From the NCBI RefSeq assembly GCF_014489535.1, contig NZ_CP060783.1, positions 3,555,501 through 3,619,500 on the forward strand: a DNA stretch of 64,000 nt, read 5' to 3'. The notes under the pieces were generated by a model, which saw only the letters and a list, made by a program, of their open reading frames with translations, ran no database searches and was not told the origin of the DNA. This document shows, in pieces, positions 18,989 through 27,935 of this stretch (its first letter is position 1; every line of letters starts with the position of its first letter). The stretch is from Diaphorobacter aerolatus (GTDB lineage Bacteria > Pseudomonadota > Gammaproteobacteria > Burkholderiales > Burkholderiaceae_C). The translations under genes were made by a program, and so were the position numbers.

Positions 18989-19026
18989 GCCAGCACGAAC
19001 CCCATGCGGTTCATGCTGGCGTTTTT
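18989..19026 (+). terminator. Intrinsic terminator
   Basis: Arms GCCAGCACGAACC and GGTTCATGCTGGC (one mismatch) surround a short loop and are followed by GTTTTT. It lies 140 bases after the antitoxin stop and just before the M20 peptidase leader, so it closes the toxin-antitoxin operon. Confidence 0.75.
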
Positions 19027-19087
19027 ATGGTCCGTTCAGACAAACGCGTTATTCTGGCGGCTTCCAAAAAATGGAGGCATTTCAAAC

Positions 19088-20860
19088 ATGAAGCCGCAAT
19101 TTCGTCGCTGCGTGGTGGCCTTGGGGGTGGCGCTGGGTATGACTTTGATGGCAGCGCCGGCGATCCATGCCGAGACGCTGAAGAAGCCCGCGCTTGATGC
19201 CATCGCCGCTCGTGCGATGCCGGGGGCGGTCAGCTTTCCGGAATTTTTGAAGGGCGTTGCGCAGCAGCATCCCGACATTGCGCCAGCGGTACAACGCTAT
19301 GTCGATGGGCAGCAGCAGGCATTGCAAGGGGATGACCTCGTCAATATTGCGCGTCTGCTGGGGCTGTATACGCGCCTGACGCAAGAGGCCAGGGTGCTTG
19401 CAAGCATCGAGCAGATGGTGGCGCTGCCGACGGTGCGTGATGCAAAAATTCCACCGCACGAAAACCCGTCGATCATCGAGTTTGGTCAACTGGTCGAGCG
19501 CATGGCACGGGACTTTGGTCTGCAGTATCGCAACGTGGACAACCGCATTTTCGAGGTGACGCTGCCCGGTTCCGGGCGGGATGAATTCGGCATCCTCACG
19601 CACGCCGACGTGGTGCCGGTGGTCGCTGCCGAATGGGTGATCGATGGTCGGCAGATCGATCCGTTCAAGGTCACGCGCGTTGGAGACAAGCTTTATGGTC
19701 GCGGCACGATCGACGACAAGGGGTCCATCGCCACGGTGCTCTACGCGATGAAGGCGGTGAAGGATTCCAGGCTGCCGCTCGCGCGCGGCATTCGGTTGAT
19801 GATCGAGACCACCGAGGAAACCGGTGGCGATGCGATGAAGTACTACCGCGAGAAGACCACGCTGCCCGAGCACAACATCGTGCTGGACAGCAAGTACCCG
19901 GCGGTGGTTGCGGAAAAAGGCACGGGCGCGATCAAGGCATTCTTTGCCGATGTGCAGAGCGCCGACGCACAGCAGCCGACGATGACCGCGATGGCTGGCG
20001 CGGCGTCTTCCAACGCGATTGCGCAGACGGCGACGGCGAGCATCGAAGCGGGCGATGCGACCGCGCTCGCGGCGGTGGCCCGCAAGCTGCAAGCGGCCAG
20101 GGACGGTTTTGTGGACGCCCACCAGAAACTCGGCAAGTTCAGCATCGACATCGCGACCGGCGCCAACAAGCTGGACATCAAGGTCACCGGTACCTCGGCC
20201 CATGGATCGCGCCCGGAAGAAGGCGTGAATCCGGTGCCGCGTCTCGCGCTGTTTATGGAGCAGACACTGCTGCAGCAAGCCGCTGGCGAGAAAGCGCTGC
20301 TGCAACGCAACCAGTACACCGATGCGGTTCGCTACATCAATGCGGTGTACGGCCTCGACTACTTCGGCAACGCGCTCAAGCTCGCGTATGCGGACGATTT
20401 CATGGGACCACTCACGATCTCGCCCAATTTCATCAAGGCATCGAACGGGCAACTGGAAGTGACTGCCAATGCGCGCATGCCACGCGGCAGGTCGCCCGAG
20501 GAATTGAAGGCAAGCGTGGAAAAGGGCATTGCCGATTGGAGCGCTGCGGCCAAGGTGCCGGTGAAGATCGACTACACCCAGGGCAACTGGATGGCGCGCG
20601 ACCCCAGGGGCGCGTGGCTGGCGACGCTGCTGAACATCTTTGGCGACACCACCGGGCTTGATGCCAAGCCGGTGCCGACGGCGGGCAGCACCACGGCCAA
20701 GCTGATGCCCAACGCCATCAACTTCGGCCCTGCAATGCCGGGCAAGAAGTACACGGCACACAACGCGCTGGAGTACAAGGAAGTGCCCGATCTTCAAGCC
20801 GACATGCAGATGTTCACCGAGATGCTGGTGCGCATCGGCAATCTGCAGCAGATGCAGTGA
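19088..20860 (+). CDS. Exported M20 family dipeptidase
   Basis: Zinc metallopeptidase of 590 aa with a signal peptide (VALGVALGMTLMAAPAIHAE). M20 metal-site motifs are in order: THADVVPVV, GRGTIDDKGSIA, ETTEETGGD and, in the dimerisation domain, TGTSAHGSRPEEGVNP; a final His is in KYTAHNALEYKEV. It is likely periplasmic and acts on dipeptides. The start ATG 19088 has GGAGG 10 bases ahead; an upstream in-frame ATG at 19004 lies inside the preceding terminator and was rejected. Confidence 0.9.
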   Translation: MKPQFRRCVVALGVALGMTLMAAPAIHAETLKKPALDAIAARAMPGAVSFPEFLKGVAQQHPDIAPAVQRYVDGQQQALQGDDLVNIARLLGLYTRLTQEARVLASIEQMVALPTVRDAKIPPHENPSIIEFGQLVERMARDFGLQYRNVDNRIFEVTLPGSGRDEFGILTHADVVPVVAAEWVIDGRQIDPFKVTRVGDKLYGRGTIDDKGSIATVLYAMKAVKDSRLPLARGIRLMIETTEETGGDAMKYYREKTTLPEHNIVLDSKYPAVVAEKGTGAIKAFFADVQSADAQQPTMTAMAGAASSNAIAQTATASIEAGDATALAAVARKLQAARDGFVDAHQKLGKFSIDIATGANKLDIKVTGTSAHGSRPEEGVNPVPRLALFMEQTLLQQAAGEKALLQRNQYTDAVRYINAVYGLDYFGNALKLAYADDFMGPLTISPNFIKASNGQLEVTANARMPRGRSPEELKASVEKGIADWSAAAKVPVKIDYTQGNWMARDPRGAWLATLLNIFGDTTGLDAKPVPTAGSTTAKLMPNAINFGPAMPGKKYTAHNALEYKEVPDLQADMQMFTEMLVRIGNLQQMQ

Positions 20861-20876
20861 ACGATGCGCAGCCCGA

Positions 20877-21230
20877 TCAGAACTCCACGGTCGCGGAAAG
20901 CCAGAGGCGGCGGCCTTCACCGGGCTCGGGACGCGCGTGCTGATGACGGCGTTGCCCGCGTCCCCTGTGGGCTCAAGCGCCGACGCCTCGCGGTGGAAGG
21001 TGCTTGAGCGCACGGTCAGGCCGAGCAGGTCCTGCTTGATCGGGCCGCTCAGATAGACGTTGGCTCCATGGTTGTCGCAGCGGTCACCGTTGCGCTGCAG
21101 CGTGCCGTTCACGTGGCCGAGCCCACCCATTCATTGCCGACCTTGCGCGTGATGATGTTGATGACGCCGCCCACGGCATCCGAGCGATCCGGCTGGTTCG
21201 ACGCAATGCCGCACGATCGGCGGTGCTATT
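20877..21230 (-). pseudogene. Remnant of a TonB-dependent receptor
   Basis: Only two pieces of a roughly 650-aa receptor remain. At 21050-21200 the minus strand encodes plug and early-barrel sequence: SDAVGGVINIITRKVGNEW, then GTLQRNGDRCDNHGANVYL and GPIKQDLLGLTVRSSTFHRE. At 20877-20935 a different frame encodes a typical last strand, RPEPGEGRRLWLSATVEF, with terminal Phe before TGA. The region between them is deleted, and a further frame change lies near 21113. The N-terminus and promoter are absent. Unlike the other broken genes, this one cannot be repaired by single bases. Confidence 0.75.
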
Positions 21231-21310
21231 TGTGCCTAAATGTTCGCACCTGTAAACGCAATGCTGCTTCGCGAAGCGTGAGCGCATCAGCGTTCGAGCC
21301 CGGCGACCCC

Positions 21311-21359
21311 ATGGGATAATTTTTGCCGTCCGGCAATCACGCCGTGCAAAAATTCCCAT
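21311..21359. promoter_or_regulatory. Inverted repeat before the NAD regulator gene
   Basis: ATGGGATAATTTTTGC at 21311-21326 is mirrored by GCAAAAATTCCCAT at 21346-21359, apart from a 2-base insertion in the left arm. The element ends 4 bases before the TTG start and includes a GATAAT -10-like hexamer. It could be an autoregulatory operator or an RNA hairpin; it differs from the half-sites before nadC. Confidence 0.45.
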
Positions 21360-21363
21360 CACC

Positions 21364-22310
21364 TTGAGCGCAAAGAAATCCGACCATCATTGTGTGCAGG
21401 CCGATCTGGTGGCGGTGCTGGCCGCCGTCACCGCAGGCCAGCCGCGCGTTCTCACCACGCAGGATGGACGTACCTTGCCTGCCGGGCCGTTCACCGCCGG
21501 TCATCGCTCGCTCCAGGCGAGCCTGCGCGAATGGGTGGAAAACCAGACGCACCATCCGCTCGGCTACGTCGAGCAGCTCTATACCTTCCCCGACCGCGAC
21601 CGCTCCGAGGCCATGGGCATGCGGGCGATTTCGATCAGCTACCTGGGGCTCACGCGCGAGGCCGACGACGAGGGTGCGGCCCAGCCCGGCTGGCATGACT
21701 GGTACCGCTATTTTCCGTGGGAGGATGTGCGTGATGGCGAGCCCGCACTGGTGGGCAAGCTCATCGCGCCGCGCCTGCGCGAATGGTGTCGCGGCGCGCC
21801 CAATGCGGCGCTCAGAAGACAGCGCACGCAACGTGTGGCGGTGATGTTTGGTCACGGTGACAACGAGTGGAACGAGGAGCTGGTGCTCCAGCGCTATGAG
21901 TTGCTGTTCGAGGCCGGGCTCGTCGAAGAGTCGCAGCGTTACGGCATTCGTTCTGAGTCGGAGGGCGGCACGCTGCTGCCGGGTGCCAGCATGGGCCACG
22001 ATCACCGCCGCATTCTGGCGACGGGCATGGCGCGTCTGCGCGCCAAGATCAAATACCGGCCCGTGGTTTTCGAGCTGATGCCGCCCGAATTCACGCTACT
22101 GCAATTGCAGCACACCGTGGAAGCTCTCGCGGGCGTGGCCTGCACAAGCAGAACTTTCGCCGCCAGATCGAGCAGCAGGCGCTGGTCGAGGAAACCGGAG
22201 CGATGGCGATAGGCGCGGCGGGGCGACCGGCCAAGCTGTTCCGGTTCCGCCGCCATGTGATTCTGGAGCGCGCGATGTCGGGCAACAAGCTGCCGCTGGC
22301 ACGCGGCTGA
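21364..22310 (+). CDS. NAD-biosynthesis regulator, NUDIX-domain/winged-helix (NrtR/NadQ-like, COG4111 type; frameshifted)
   Basis: Transcriptional regulator with an N-terminal Nudix-like domain (RTLPAGPFTAGHRSLQASLREWV, YVEQLYTFPDRDR) and a C-terminal winged helix (PPEFTLLQLQHTVEALAG, then LHKQNFRRQIE). Such proteins repress NAD synthesis genes in response to NAD metabolites. The frame breaks at 22131-22142; adding one C or G restores the HKQNFRR segment and a C-terminus ending LPLARG at 22310, 315 aa. It sits directly before nadC. The TTG start at 21364 is tentative; GTG at 21391 is possible. Confidence 0.8.
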
Positions 22311-22352
22311 TTCCTTCCCGCGCCCGCCCGCGCGGCGGGAATTTCCATGCGC

Positions 22353-22428
22353 TTGACGGAGCTTATGCTCATGTTTAGCATAACGAGCACTCCCATTTTT
22401 CGACTTAATATACTCAAAATGAGCATAA
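22353..22428 (+). promoter_or_regulatory. nadC promoter with three copies of an AGCATAA half-site
   Basis: TTATGCT at 22363-22369 and AGCATAA at 22377-22383 form a palindrome with a 7-base gap. A third half-site at 22422-22428 lies just inside the nadC start codon, as ATGAGCATAA, the exact reverse complement of TTATGCTCAT at 22363. A possible promoter is TTGACG (22353) with TAGCAT (22376) at 17-base spacing, so a bound protein would cover the -10 box. The adjacent NAD regulator is the obvious candidate. Confidence 0.55.
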
Positions 22429-23291
22429 AAAAAGAGACTTTCCCGCTGCCCATTCCTCCGCTGCCGGACGTGATGCTCGAACCCCTGGTGCGCATGGCGC
22501 TGCTCGAAGATCTCGGGCGTGCTGGCGATCTCACGACCGACACCATCGTGCCTGCGCACGCGCAGGCCGAGCTGCGGCTGATCGCGCGGCAGGAGGGTGT
22601 GCTGGCAGGGCTCGATCTGGCTCGCCTCGCGTTCTCGCTGATGGATTCGCGCCTTGAATTCAAGGTCATTTGCGCCGATGGCACGCTGTTGGCGCCGGGC
22701 ACCGAGATTGCGCGCATACGCGGATCGGGCCGAGCCATCTTGAGCGCCGAGCGCGTGGCGCTGAACTATCTGTGCCATCTGAGCGGAGTGTCCACTGCCA
22801 CGCATTCGATTGCCGAGGCCATCAAAGGACACGGCGCGCGCGTGACCTGCACGCGCAAGACCATGCCGGGGATGCGCGCGTTGCAGAAATACGCGGTGCG
22901 TGTCGGCGGCGGCAGCAACCATCGTTTTGGTCTCGACGATGCGGTACTCATCAAGGACAATCACATCGCGCTCGCTGGTGGTGTCGAAGCGGCGGTGAAG
23001 CGTGCGCGTGCTGGCGTTGGCCACATGGTGAAGATCGAGCTGGAAGTGGACACGCTCGCGCAATTGCAGGTCGCGCTCGAGCTGGGCGTGGATGTGGTGC
23101 TGCTCGACAACATGGGTCTCGATGATCTGCGCGCCGCCGTGGGCATGTGCAAAGGCCGCGCGATCACCGAAGCCTCGGGCCGCATCACGCCCGACACGGC
23201 CGCAGCGGTGGCGGCGACGGGCGTCGACCAGATCGCGGTGGGATGGATCACGCACAGCACGCGCGTGCTCGATATCGGGCTCGATGCATGA
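22419..23291 (+). CDS. nadC: Nicotinate-nucleotide pyrophosphorylase (quinolinate phosphoribosyltransferase)
   Basis: Converts quinolinate and PRPP to nicotinate mononucleotide in de novo NAD synthesis. Family features: LLEDLGRAGDLTTDTIVP, the LNYLCHLSGVST helix, TRKTMPGMRALQKYAVRVGGGSNHRFGLDDAVLIKDNHIA with the substrate-binding Arg/Lys/His residues, and the IELEVDTLAQL and LLDNMGLDDL barrel strands. From ATG 22419 it is 290 aa. No Shine-Dalgarno sequence is visible. nadA and nadB are not in the window, so the pathway genes are dispersed. Confidence 0.94.
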   Translation: MSIKKETFPLPIPPLPDVMLEPLVRMALLEDLGRAGDLTTDTIVPAHAQAELRLIARQEGVLAGLDLARLAFSLMDSRLEFKVICADGTLLAPGTEIARIRGSGRAILSAERVALNYLCHLSGVSTATHSIAEAIKGHGARVTCTRKTMPGMRALQKYAVRVGGGSNHRFGLDDAVLIKDNHIALAGGVEAAVKRARAGVGHMVKIELEVDTLAQLQVALELGVDVVLLDNMGLDDLRAAVGMCKGRAITEASGRITPDTAAAVAATGVDQIAVGWITHSTRVLDIGLDA

Positions 23292-23450
23292 ACCCCGCGC
23301 GGCGCAGATGACCGGAACGGGCCGCTCCGGGCAATGGCACGGAAGGTGTCCCGTCATCGGAATCTATGGCTGAGCGGTGCTCTCGGGCATTAACGATCAC
23401 GTCATTTGCGGGCTGGATAATGCGCCGCTTTCGTGAAAGATGCCGTCCCC

Positions 23451-24173
23451 ATGAATTCGTTGAAGATCGTCGCCGCACCACTGAGGGTGGCTGTCCTTGC
23501 CCCGCTGCTGCTCGGCGCGGCCAGCGCATACGCTGCGCGTCCGATGATCACGGACGATGCGCGCGTGGTCGATCCCAAGGCCTGCCAGGTCGAGAGCTGG
23601 GCGCGACGCAATCAGGATGGAACGAACGAATTCTGGGCTCAGCCCGCGTGCAACTTCACGGGCAATCTGGAACTGACGCTCGGTGGCGCCATCACGCGCG
23701 AGAGCGGTGGCGCAACTCACGCTTCGGCACAGGTGCTGCAGGGCAAGACGCTCTTCAAGCCGCTTGAGACCAATGGCTGGGGCGCGGGGCTGGTGCTCGG
23801 CACGGTGCGCGATCCACGTGCGAGCGCGGGCGCGGGTCGCGACTGGTACGGTTTCGTTCCGATGAGCTTTTCGTTTGCCGGGGATCGCTTTGTGCTGCAC
23901 ACGAACCTTGGCTGGCAGCGCGACCAGGGCACCCGGCGTAGTCACGTGATGTGGGGCGTTGGCAGTGAAACACGACTCACCGATCGATCCTTTGCCGTCA
24001 TGGAAACCTTTGGCGCGGCCGATGGCAGGCCGCATTATCAGGTGGGTGTGCGCTACTGGCTGGTGCCCGAGCGCGTGCAGGTCGATACCACTTACGGAAA
24101 CCGGTTTGGCGGTGGCGGTGATCGCTGGATATCGGTGGGGCTGCGCCTGCTCTCGCCAGCATTTCTGCCGTGA
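23451..24173 (+). CDS. Exported outer-membrane-like protein, function unknown
   Basis: Encodes about 240 aa. The signal peptide is clear (LRVAVLAPLLLGAASAYAARP). The mature sequence has alternating beta-strand character with aromatic strand ends (WYGFVPMSFSFAGDRFVLHTNLGW, HYQVGVRYWLVPERVQVDTTYGNRF) and ends in a strand (WISVGLRLLSP), suggesting a small barrel. The opening RPMITDDARVVDPKACQVESW resembles proteins annotated as exported transporters in betaproteobacteria. GTG at 23433 is an alternative start. It converges on a YqaA-type gene. Confidence 0.75.
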   Translation: MNSLKIVAAPLRVAVLAPLLLGAASAYAARPMITDDARVVDPKACQVESWARRNQDGTNEFWAQPACNFTGNLELTLGGAITRESGGATHASAQVLQGKTLFKPLETNGWGAGLVLGTVRDPRASAGAGRDWYGFVPMSFSFAGDRFVLHTNLGWQRDQGTRRSHVMWGVGSETRLTDRSFAVMETFGAADGRPHYQVGVRYWLVPERVQVDTTYGNRFGGGGDRWISVGLRLLSPAFLP

Positions 24174-24176
24174 TTC

Positions 24177-24701
24177 TCAGAGCGGAATGGTTTTGAGCAG
24201 CACCGTCGTCATCACCAGATAGCGCAGGAACTTGCCGATGGCCATGTAGCCTGCGCAGGGCCAGAACGGCAGGCGCATCCAGCCCGCGACCGCGCACAGC
24301 GGATCACCGACCACGGGCAGCCAGCTCAGCAGACAGGTCTTGGCGCCGAACTTGCGCAGCCACACGCGCGCGCGTCGTTCCGTGCGCGAGAGTTCGCGCG
24401 GCCTTTTGTGGTGTGCGAGTTCGGGATGCCCTTCGAGTCGGCGTTTGCGCGCGGCGTTCCACGCCTTGTGCGCGCCAAGCCCCATCCACCAACTGACCAT
24501 GCCGCCCAGCGTATTGCCGGCCGTGGCGATCAGAACCGCAGGCCAGAACAGATCGGCATTGAGCTTGATGAGCCCGAACACTGCAGGTTCGGAGCCCAGC
24601 GGCAGCAGCGTGGCCGAAATGAACGAGACGATGAAGATCGTGCTCAGCCCGAATTGGGGCAGCGCGAGCCATTCCAGCAATTGATGTAGCCATGCTTCCA
24701 T
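24177..24701 (-). CDS. YqaA family (DedA-related) inner-membrane protein
   Basis: A 174-aa membrane protein. The first hydrophobic region (LSTIFIVSFISATLLPLGSEPAVFGLI) contains the conserved F-S-x-LP-GSEP pattern of the DedA/VTT group. It is followed by NTLGGMVSWWMGLGA and, after a basic cytoplasmic loop, LLSWLPVVGDPLCAVAGWMRLPFW. YqaA is linked to membrane lipid homeostasis; its precise activity is unknown. Its stop lies 3 bases from that of the convergent gene. Confidence 0.87.
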   Translation of the reverse strand: MEAWLHQLLEWLALPQFGLSTIFIVSFISATLLPLGSEPAVFGLIKLNADLFWPAVLIATAGNTLGGMVSWWMGLGAHKAWNAARKRRLEGHPELAHHKRPRELSRTERRARVWLRKFGAKTCLLSWLPVVGDPLCAVAGWMRLPFWPCAGYMAIGKFLRYLVMTTVLLKTIPL

Positions 24702-24837
24702 AGGCCCGCAAGTGTAGGCCCTTGGGCATGCGCCCGTGTGTCAGCGCAGGTGGACAATTTCTGGCCGTCGTCAAGTGGCGTGTGAACCGTCCGCGCTGGC
24801 CTCGCCGGTATTCTGCGCTGCCTAATTTTTGGGCAGG

Positions 24838-24843
24838 TATAAT
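24838..24843 (+). promoter_or_regulatory. Probable -10 box for the dusB-fis operon
   Basis: A perfect TATAAT hexamer lies 50 bases before the dusB ATG, just after an imperfect stem (CTGCC and GGGCAG). No good -35 hexamer was found at 16-18 bases upstream. Confidence 0.45.
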
Positions 24844-24892
24844 CGCGCCTCTTTTCCTGCGCTTTGCCGCCTCTTCAAGCCTTTTCCTCCCT

Positions 24893-25966
24893 ATGTCTGC
24901 CCTGCACATTGGTCATATCCCATTGGCGAACAACCTGTTTGTTGCTCCCATGGCGGGGGTGACCGACCGGCCGTTTCGCCAGCTCTGCAAGGCGCTTGGC
25001 GCGGGGTATGCGGTCAGTGAAATGGTGACGTCGCGCAAGGATCTCTGGAACAGTCTCAAAACTTCGCGCCGCGCCAATCACGACGGCGAACCGGGCCCGA
25101 TCTCGGTGCAGATCGCCGGAACCGACGCCGCGATGATGGCCGAAGCGGCGGTCTACAACATCGATCGCGGCGCGCAGATCATCGACATCAACATGGGCTG
25201 CCCAGCCAAGAAGGTCTGCAACAAGTGGGCCGGATCGGCGCTCATGCAGAACGAGAAGCTGGCCGTGGAAATCGCGCAGGCCGTGGTCGAGGCGGCGGCT
25301 CCGCACAATGTGCCGGTCACGCTCAAGATGCGTACCGGATGGTGCAACGAGCAGCGCAACGCGGTGACGCTGGCGCGCGCCTTTGAAGACGTCGGCATCC
25401 AGATGCTGACCGTGCACGGACGCACGCGCGAGCAGGGCTACAAGGGTTTTGCGGAATACGACACCATCGCGGCCGTGAAGAATGCCGTGCGCGTACCGGT
25501 GGTTGCCAATGGCGACGTGAACAGCCCCCAGAAGGCACGCGACGTGCTCGCCGCCACCGGGGCCGACGCCATCATGGTGGGCCGCGCGGCGCAGGGGCGA
25601 CCATGGATCTTCCGCGAGATCGGCCATTTTCTCGCAACGGGCGAGCAGCTCGCGCCGCCGCTCGTGGCCGAGGTGCGTCGTCTGCTGCTCGATCATTTGC
25701 AGGATCACTACCAGCTCTACGGCGAGCAGACCGGCGTGCGCAGTGCGCGCAAGCACATCGCCTGGTATGTGCGTGCGCTGCCAGGCGGCGAAGAACTGAG
25801 ACAACATATCAACACTTTGGATGACTGCGCAGCGCAATGGCGCGCGGTGGCGGACTATTTCGATGCGCTAGGCGCACGAATGGACCGGCTGCCGTGCCTT
25901 GATTTTGCGGATGCGAACGCAGCTTCGGAACTGAGGGAATCGACCCATGAGCAAGAACAACATTGA
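24893..25966 (+). CDS. dusB: tRNA-dihydrouridine synthase DusB
   Basis: FMN-dependent reductase that makes dihydrouridine in tRNA D-loops. The TIM barrel shows VAPMAGVTDRPFRQLCK at residues 17-33, QIAGTD, the active-site Cys in NMGCPAKKVCNKWAGSALM, KMRTGW, TVHGRTREQGYKG, ANGDVNS and MVGRAAQGRPWIFREI. ATG 24893 gives 357 aa; a 57-codon upstream extension passes through the promoter and is not used. The last 20 bases overlap fis, the same arrangement as in other proteobacteria. Confidence 0.95.
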   Translation: MSALHIGHIPLANNLFVAPMAGVTDRPFRQLCKALGAGYAVSEMVTSRKDLWNSLKTSRRANHDGEPGPISVQIAGTDAAMMAEAAVYNIDRGAQIIDINMGCPAKKVCNKWAGSALMQNEKLAVEIAQAVVEAAAPHNVPVTLKMRTGWCNEQRNAVTLARAFEDVGIQMLTVHGRTREQGYKGFAEYDTIAAVKNAVRVPVVANGDVNSPQKARDVLAATGADAIMVGRAAQGRPWIFREIGHFLATGEQLAPPLVAEVRRLLLDHLQDHYQLYGEQTGVRSARKHIAWYVRALPGGEELRQHINTLDDCAAQWRAVADYFDALGARMDRLPCLDFADANAASELRESTHEQEQH

Positions 25967-26180
25967 AGACAGCGTTCGTGAGAGCCTGCAGAGCTATTTT
26001 CGCGATCTCGACGGAGAGTCTCCCGACGGCGTATACGACATGGTGATCCGCCTCGTTGAAAAGCCGCTGCTGGAGGTCGTGATGACGCAGGCCAACGAGA
26101 ACCAGTCACGCGCCGCCGAGTGGCTGGGGCTCAATCGCAATACGCTGCGCAAGAAGCTGGTCGAACACAAGCTGCTGTGA
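25947..26180 (+). CDS. fis: Fis family DNA-binding protein
   Basis: A 77-aa nucleoid-associated regulator homologous to Fis. The C-terminal helix-turn-helix ENQSRAAEWLGLNRNTLRKKLVEH is well conserved; the N-terminal dimerisation half is shorter than in E. coli Fis (98 aa), as usual in betaproteobacteria. The start codon lies within dusB (20-base overlap), so the two are translationally coupled. Confidence 0.93.
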   Translation: MSKNNIEDSVRESLQSYFRDLDGESPDGVYDMVIRLVEKPLLEVVMTQANENQSRAAEWLGLNRNTLRKKLVEHKLL

Positions 26181-26321
26181 ACGGCGGCTCGGCAATATTG
26201 CAGCCATCGTTTGGATGGCGGGCTGGCTGACCGACTGCTTGAATGATTGATTGAACCCACGACCGTTGCACGCCCGGGCTGCAATGGCGCGCCGATTACC
26301 TGAACTTCTGCTGTACGAAAA

Positions 26322-27920
26322 ATGAAAGCACTGATCTCCGTCTCCGACAAAACCGGCATCGTCGAATTTGCAGAGGCATTGCACGACCTCGGCGTGCAAC
26401 TTCTGTCCACCGGCGGCACCGCCAAGCTGCTGGCCGACAAGGGCTTGCCCGTGACCGAGGTGGCGCAGCTCACGCAGTTCCCAGAAATGCTCGATGGCCG
26501 CGTGAAGACGCTGCATCCCAAGGTGCACGGTGGCCTGCTCGCGCGCCGCGATCTGCCCGAGCACATGGCGGCCCTGAAGGAGCACGGCATCGACACCATC
26601 GACCTGCTGGTGGTGAATCTCTATCCGTTTGAAGCGACCGTCGCCAAGCCCGGCTGCACGCTCGCCGATGCCATCGAGAACATCGACATCGGCGGTCCGG
26701 CAATGGTGCGCTCGGCGGCCAAGAACTGGAAGGACGTGGGTGTGATCACCGCCGCCGACCAGTACGCTGCCGTGATCGGCGAACTCAAGGCGGGCGGCAA
26801 GCTCAGCGACAAGCTGCGCTTTCAACTGTCGGTGGCCGCGTTCAACCGCATCTCGCAGTACGACGGCGCGATCAGCGACTATCTGTCGTCGGTAACGTTC
26901 GAGGACGAAAAGCTCTCGCAAGCCTATGTGCCCGAGCGCACCGTGTTCCCGGCGCAGGCCAACAGTCAGTTCATCAAGATCCAGGATCTGCGCTACGGCG
27001 AGAACAGCCATCAGCAAGCGGCCTGGTATCGCGACCTGTATCCCGCCCCGGGCTCGCTCGCGACCGGCGTGCAATTGCAGGGCAAGGAACTCTCGTACAA
27101 CAACATTGCCGACGCCGATGCGGCGTGGGAGTGCGTCAAGAGTTTTGTCGAGCCGGCCTGCGTGATCGTCAAGCACGCCAACCCTTGCGGCGTCGCCGTC
27201 GGCAAGGATGCGCACGAGGCCTATGCCAAGGCATTCCAGACCGATCCGACGAGCGCATTCGGCGGCATCATTGCCTTCAATCGGGCGGTGGACAAGGCCG
27301 CGGCCGAAGCGGTTTCCAAACAGTTCGTCGAAGTGCTGATGGCCCCGGAATTCAGCGCCGAGGCGCTGGAGATCTTCAAGAGCAAGGTGAACGTGCGCCT
27401 GATGCAGATTGCCCTGCCCAAAGGCGGCAAGACCGATTGGGACAATGGCCGCAACGCCATCGAATCCAAGCGCGTGGGTTCGGGCATCCTGCTGCAGACC
27501 GCCGACAACCATGAGTTGCAATTGGCCGATTTGAAGGTCGTCACGGTCAAGCAGCCGACGCCCGAAGAACTGCAGGACCTGCTGTTCGCCTGGAAGGTCG
27601 CGAAGTTCGTGAAATCCAACGCCATCGTGTTCTGCAAGAACGGCATGACGATGGGTGTCGGCGCAGGCCAGATGTCGCGCCTCGATTCGGCGCGTATCGC
27701 ATCGATCAAGGCCGAGGCCGCCAAGCTCACGCTGAAGAATACGGTGGTCGCAAGCGATGCGTTCTTCCCGTTTCGCGATGGGCTCGACGTGGTGGTCGAT
27801 GCGGGTGCAAGCTGCGTGGCGCAGCCCGGCGGTTCGATGCGCGATCAGGAGGTGATCGATGCGGCCAACGAACGCGGCGTGGCCATGGTGTTCACGGGCG
27901 TGCGCCACTTCCGTCACTGA
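26322..27920 (+). CDS. purH: Bifunctional AICAR transformylase/IMP cyclohydrolase PurH
   Basis: Catalyses the last two steps of IMP synthesis. The N-terminal MGS-like cyclohydrolase domain ([27 protein letters not shown]) covers about residues 1-145. The AICAR transformylase domain follows, with [35 protein letters not shown] and AGQMSRLDS. The C-terminus ([15 protein letters not shown]) is typical. At 532 aa the length is full. It lies 141 bases after fis and is probably part of the same transcription unit. Confidence 0.97.
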   Translation: MKALISVSDKTGIVEFAEALHDLGVQLLSTGGTAKLLADKGLPVTEVAQLTQFPEMLDGRVKTLHPKVHGGLLARRDLPEHMAALKEHGIDTIDLLVVNLYPFEATVAKPGCTLADAIENIDIGGPAMVRSAAKNWKDVGVITAADQYAAVIGELKAGGKLSDKLRFQLSVAAFNRISQYDGAISDYLSSVTFEDEKLSQAYVPERTVFPAQANSQFIKIQDLRYGENSHQQAAWYRDLYPAPGSLATGVQLQGKELSYNNIADADAAWECVKSFVEPACVIVKHANPCGVAVGKDAHEAYAKAFQTDPTSAFGGIIAFNRAVDKAAAEAVSKQFVEVLMAPEFSAEALEIFKSKVNVRLMQIALPKGGKTDWDNGRNAIESKRVGSGILLQTADNHELQLADLKVVTVKQPTPEELQDLLFAWKVAKFVKSNAIVFCKNGMTMGVGAGQMSRLDSARIASIKAEAAKLTLKNTVVASDAFFPFRDGLDVVVDAGASCVAQPGGSMRDQEVIDAANERGVAMVFTGVRHFRH

Positions 27921-27935
27921 TCGTAGTTCGCATCA

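Noticed and set aside
26106..27917. Minus-strand frame of about 600 codons opposite purH
   Set aside because: Antisense shadow; purH on the plus strand is complete and conserved over its whole length.
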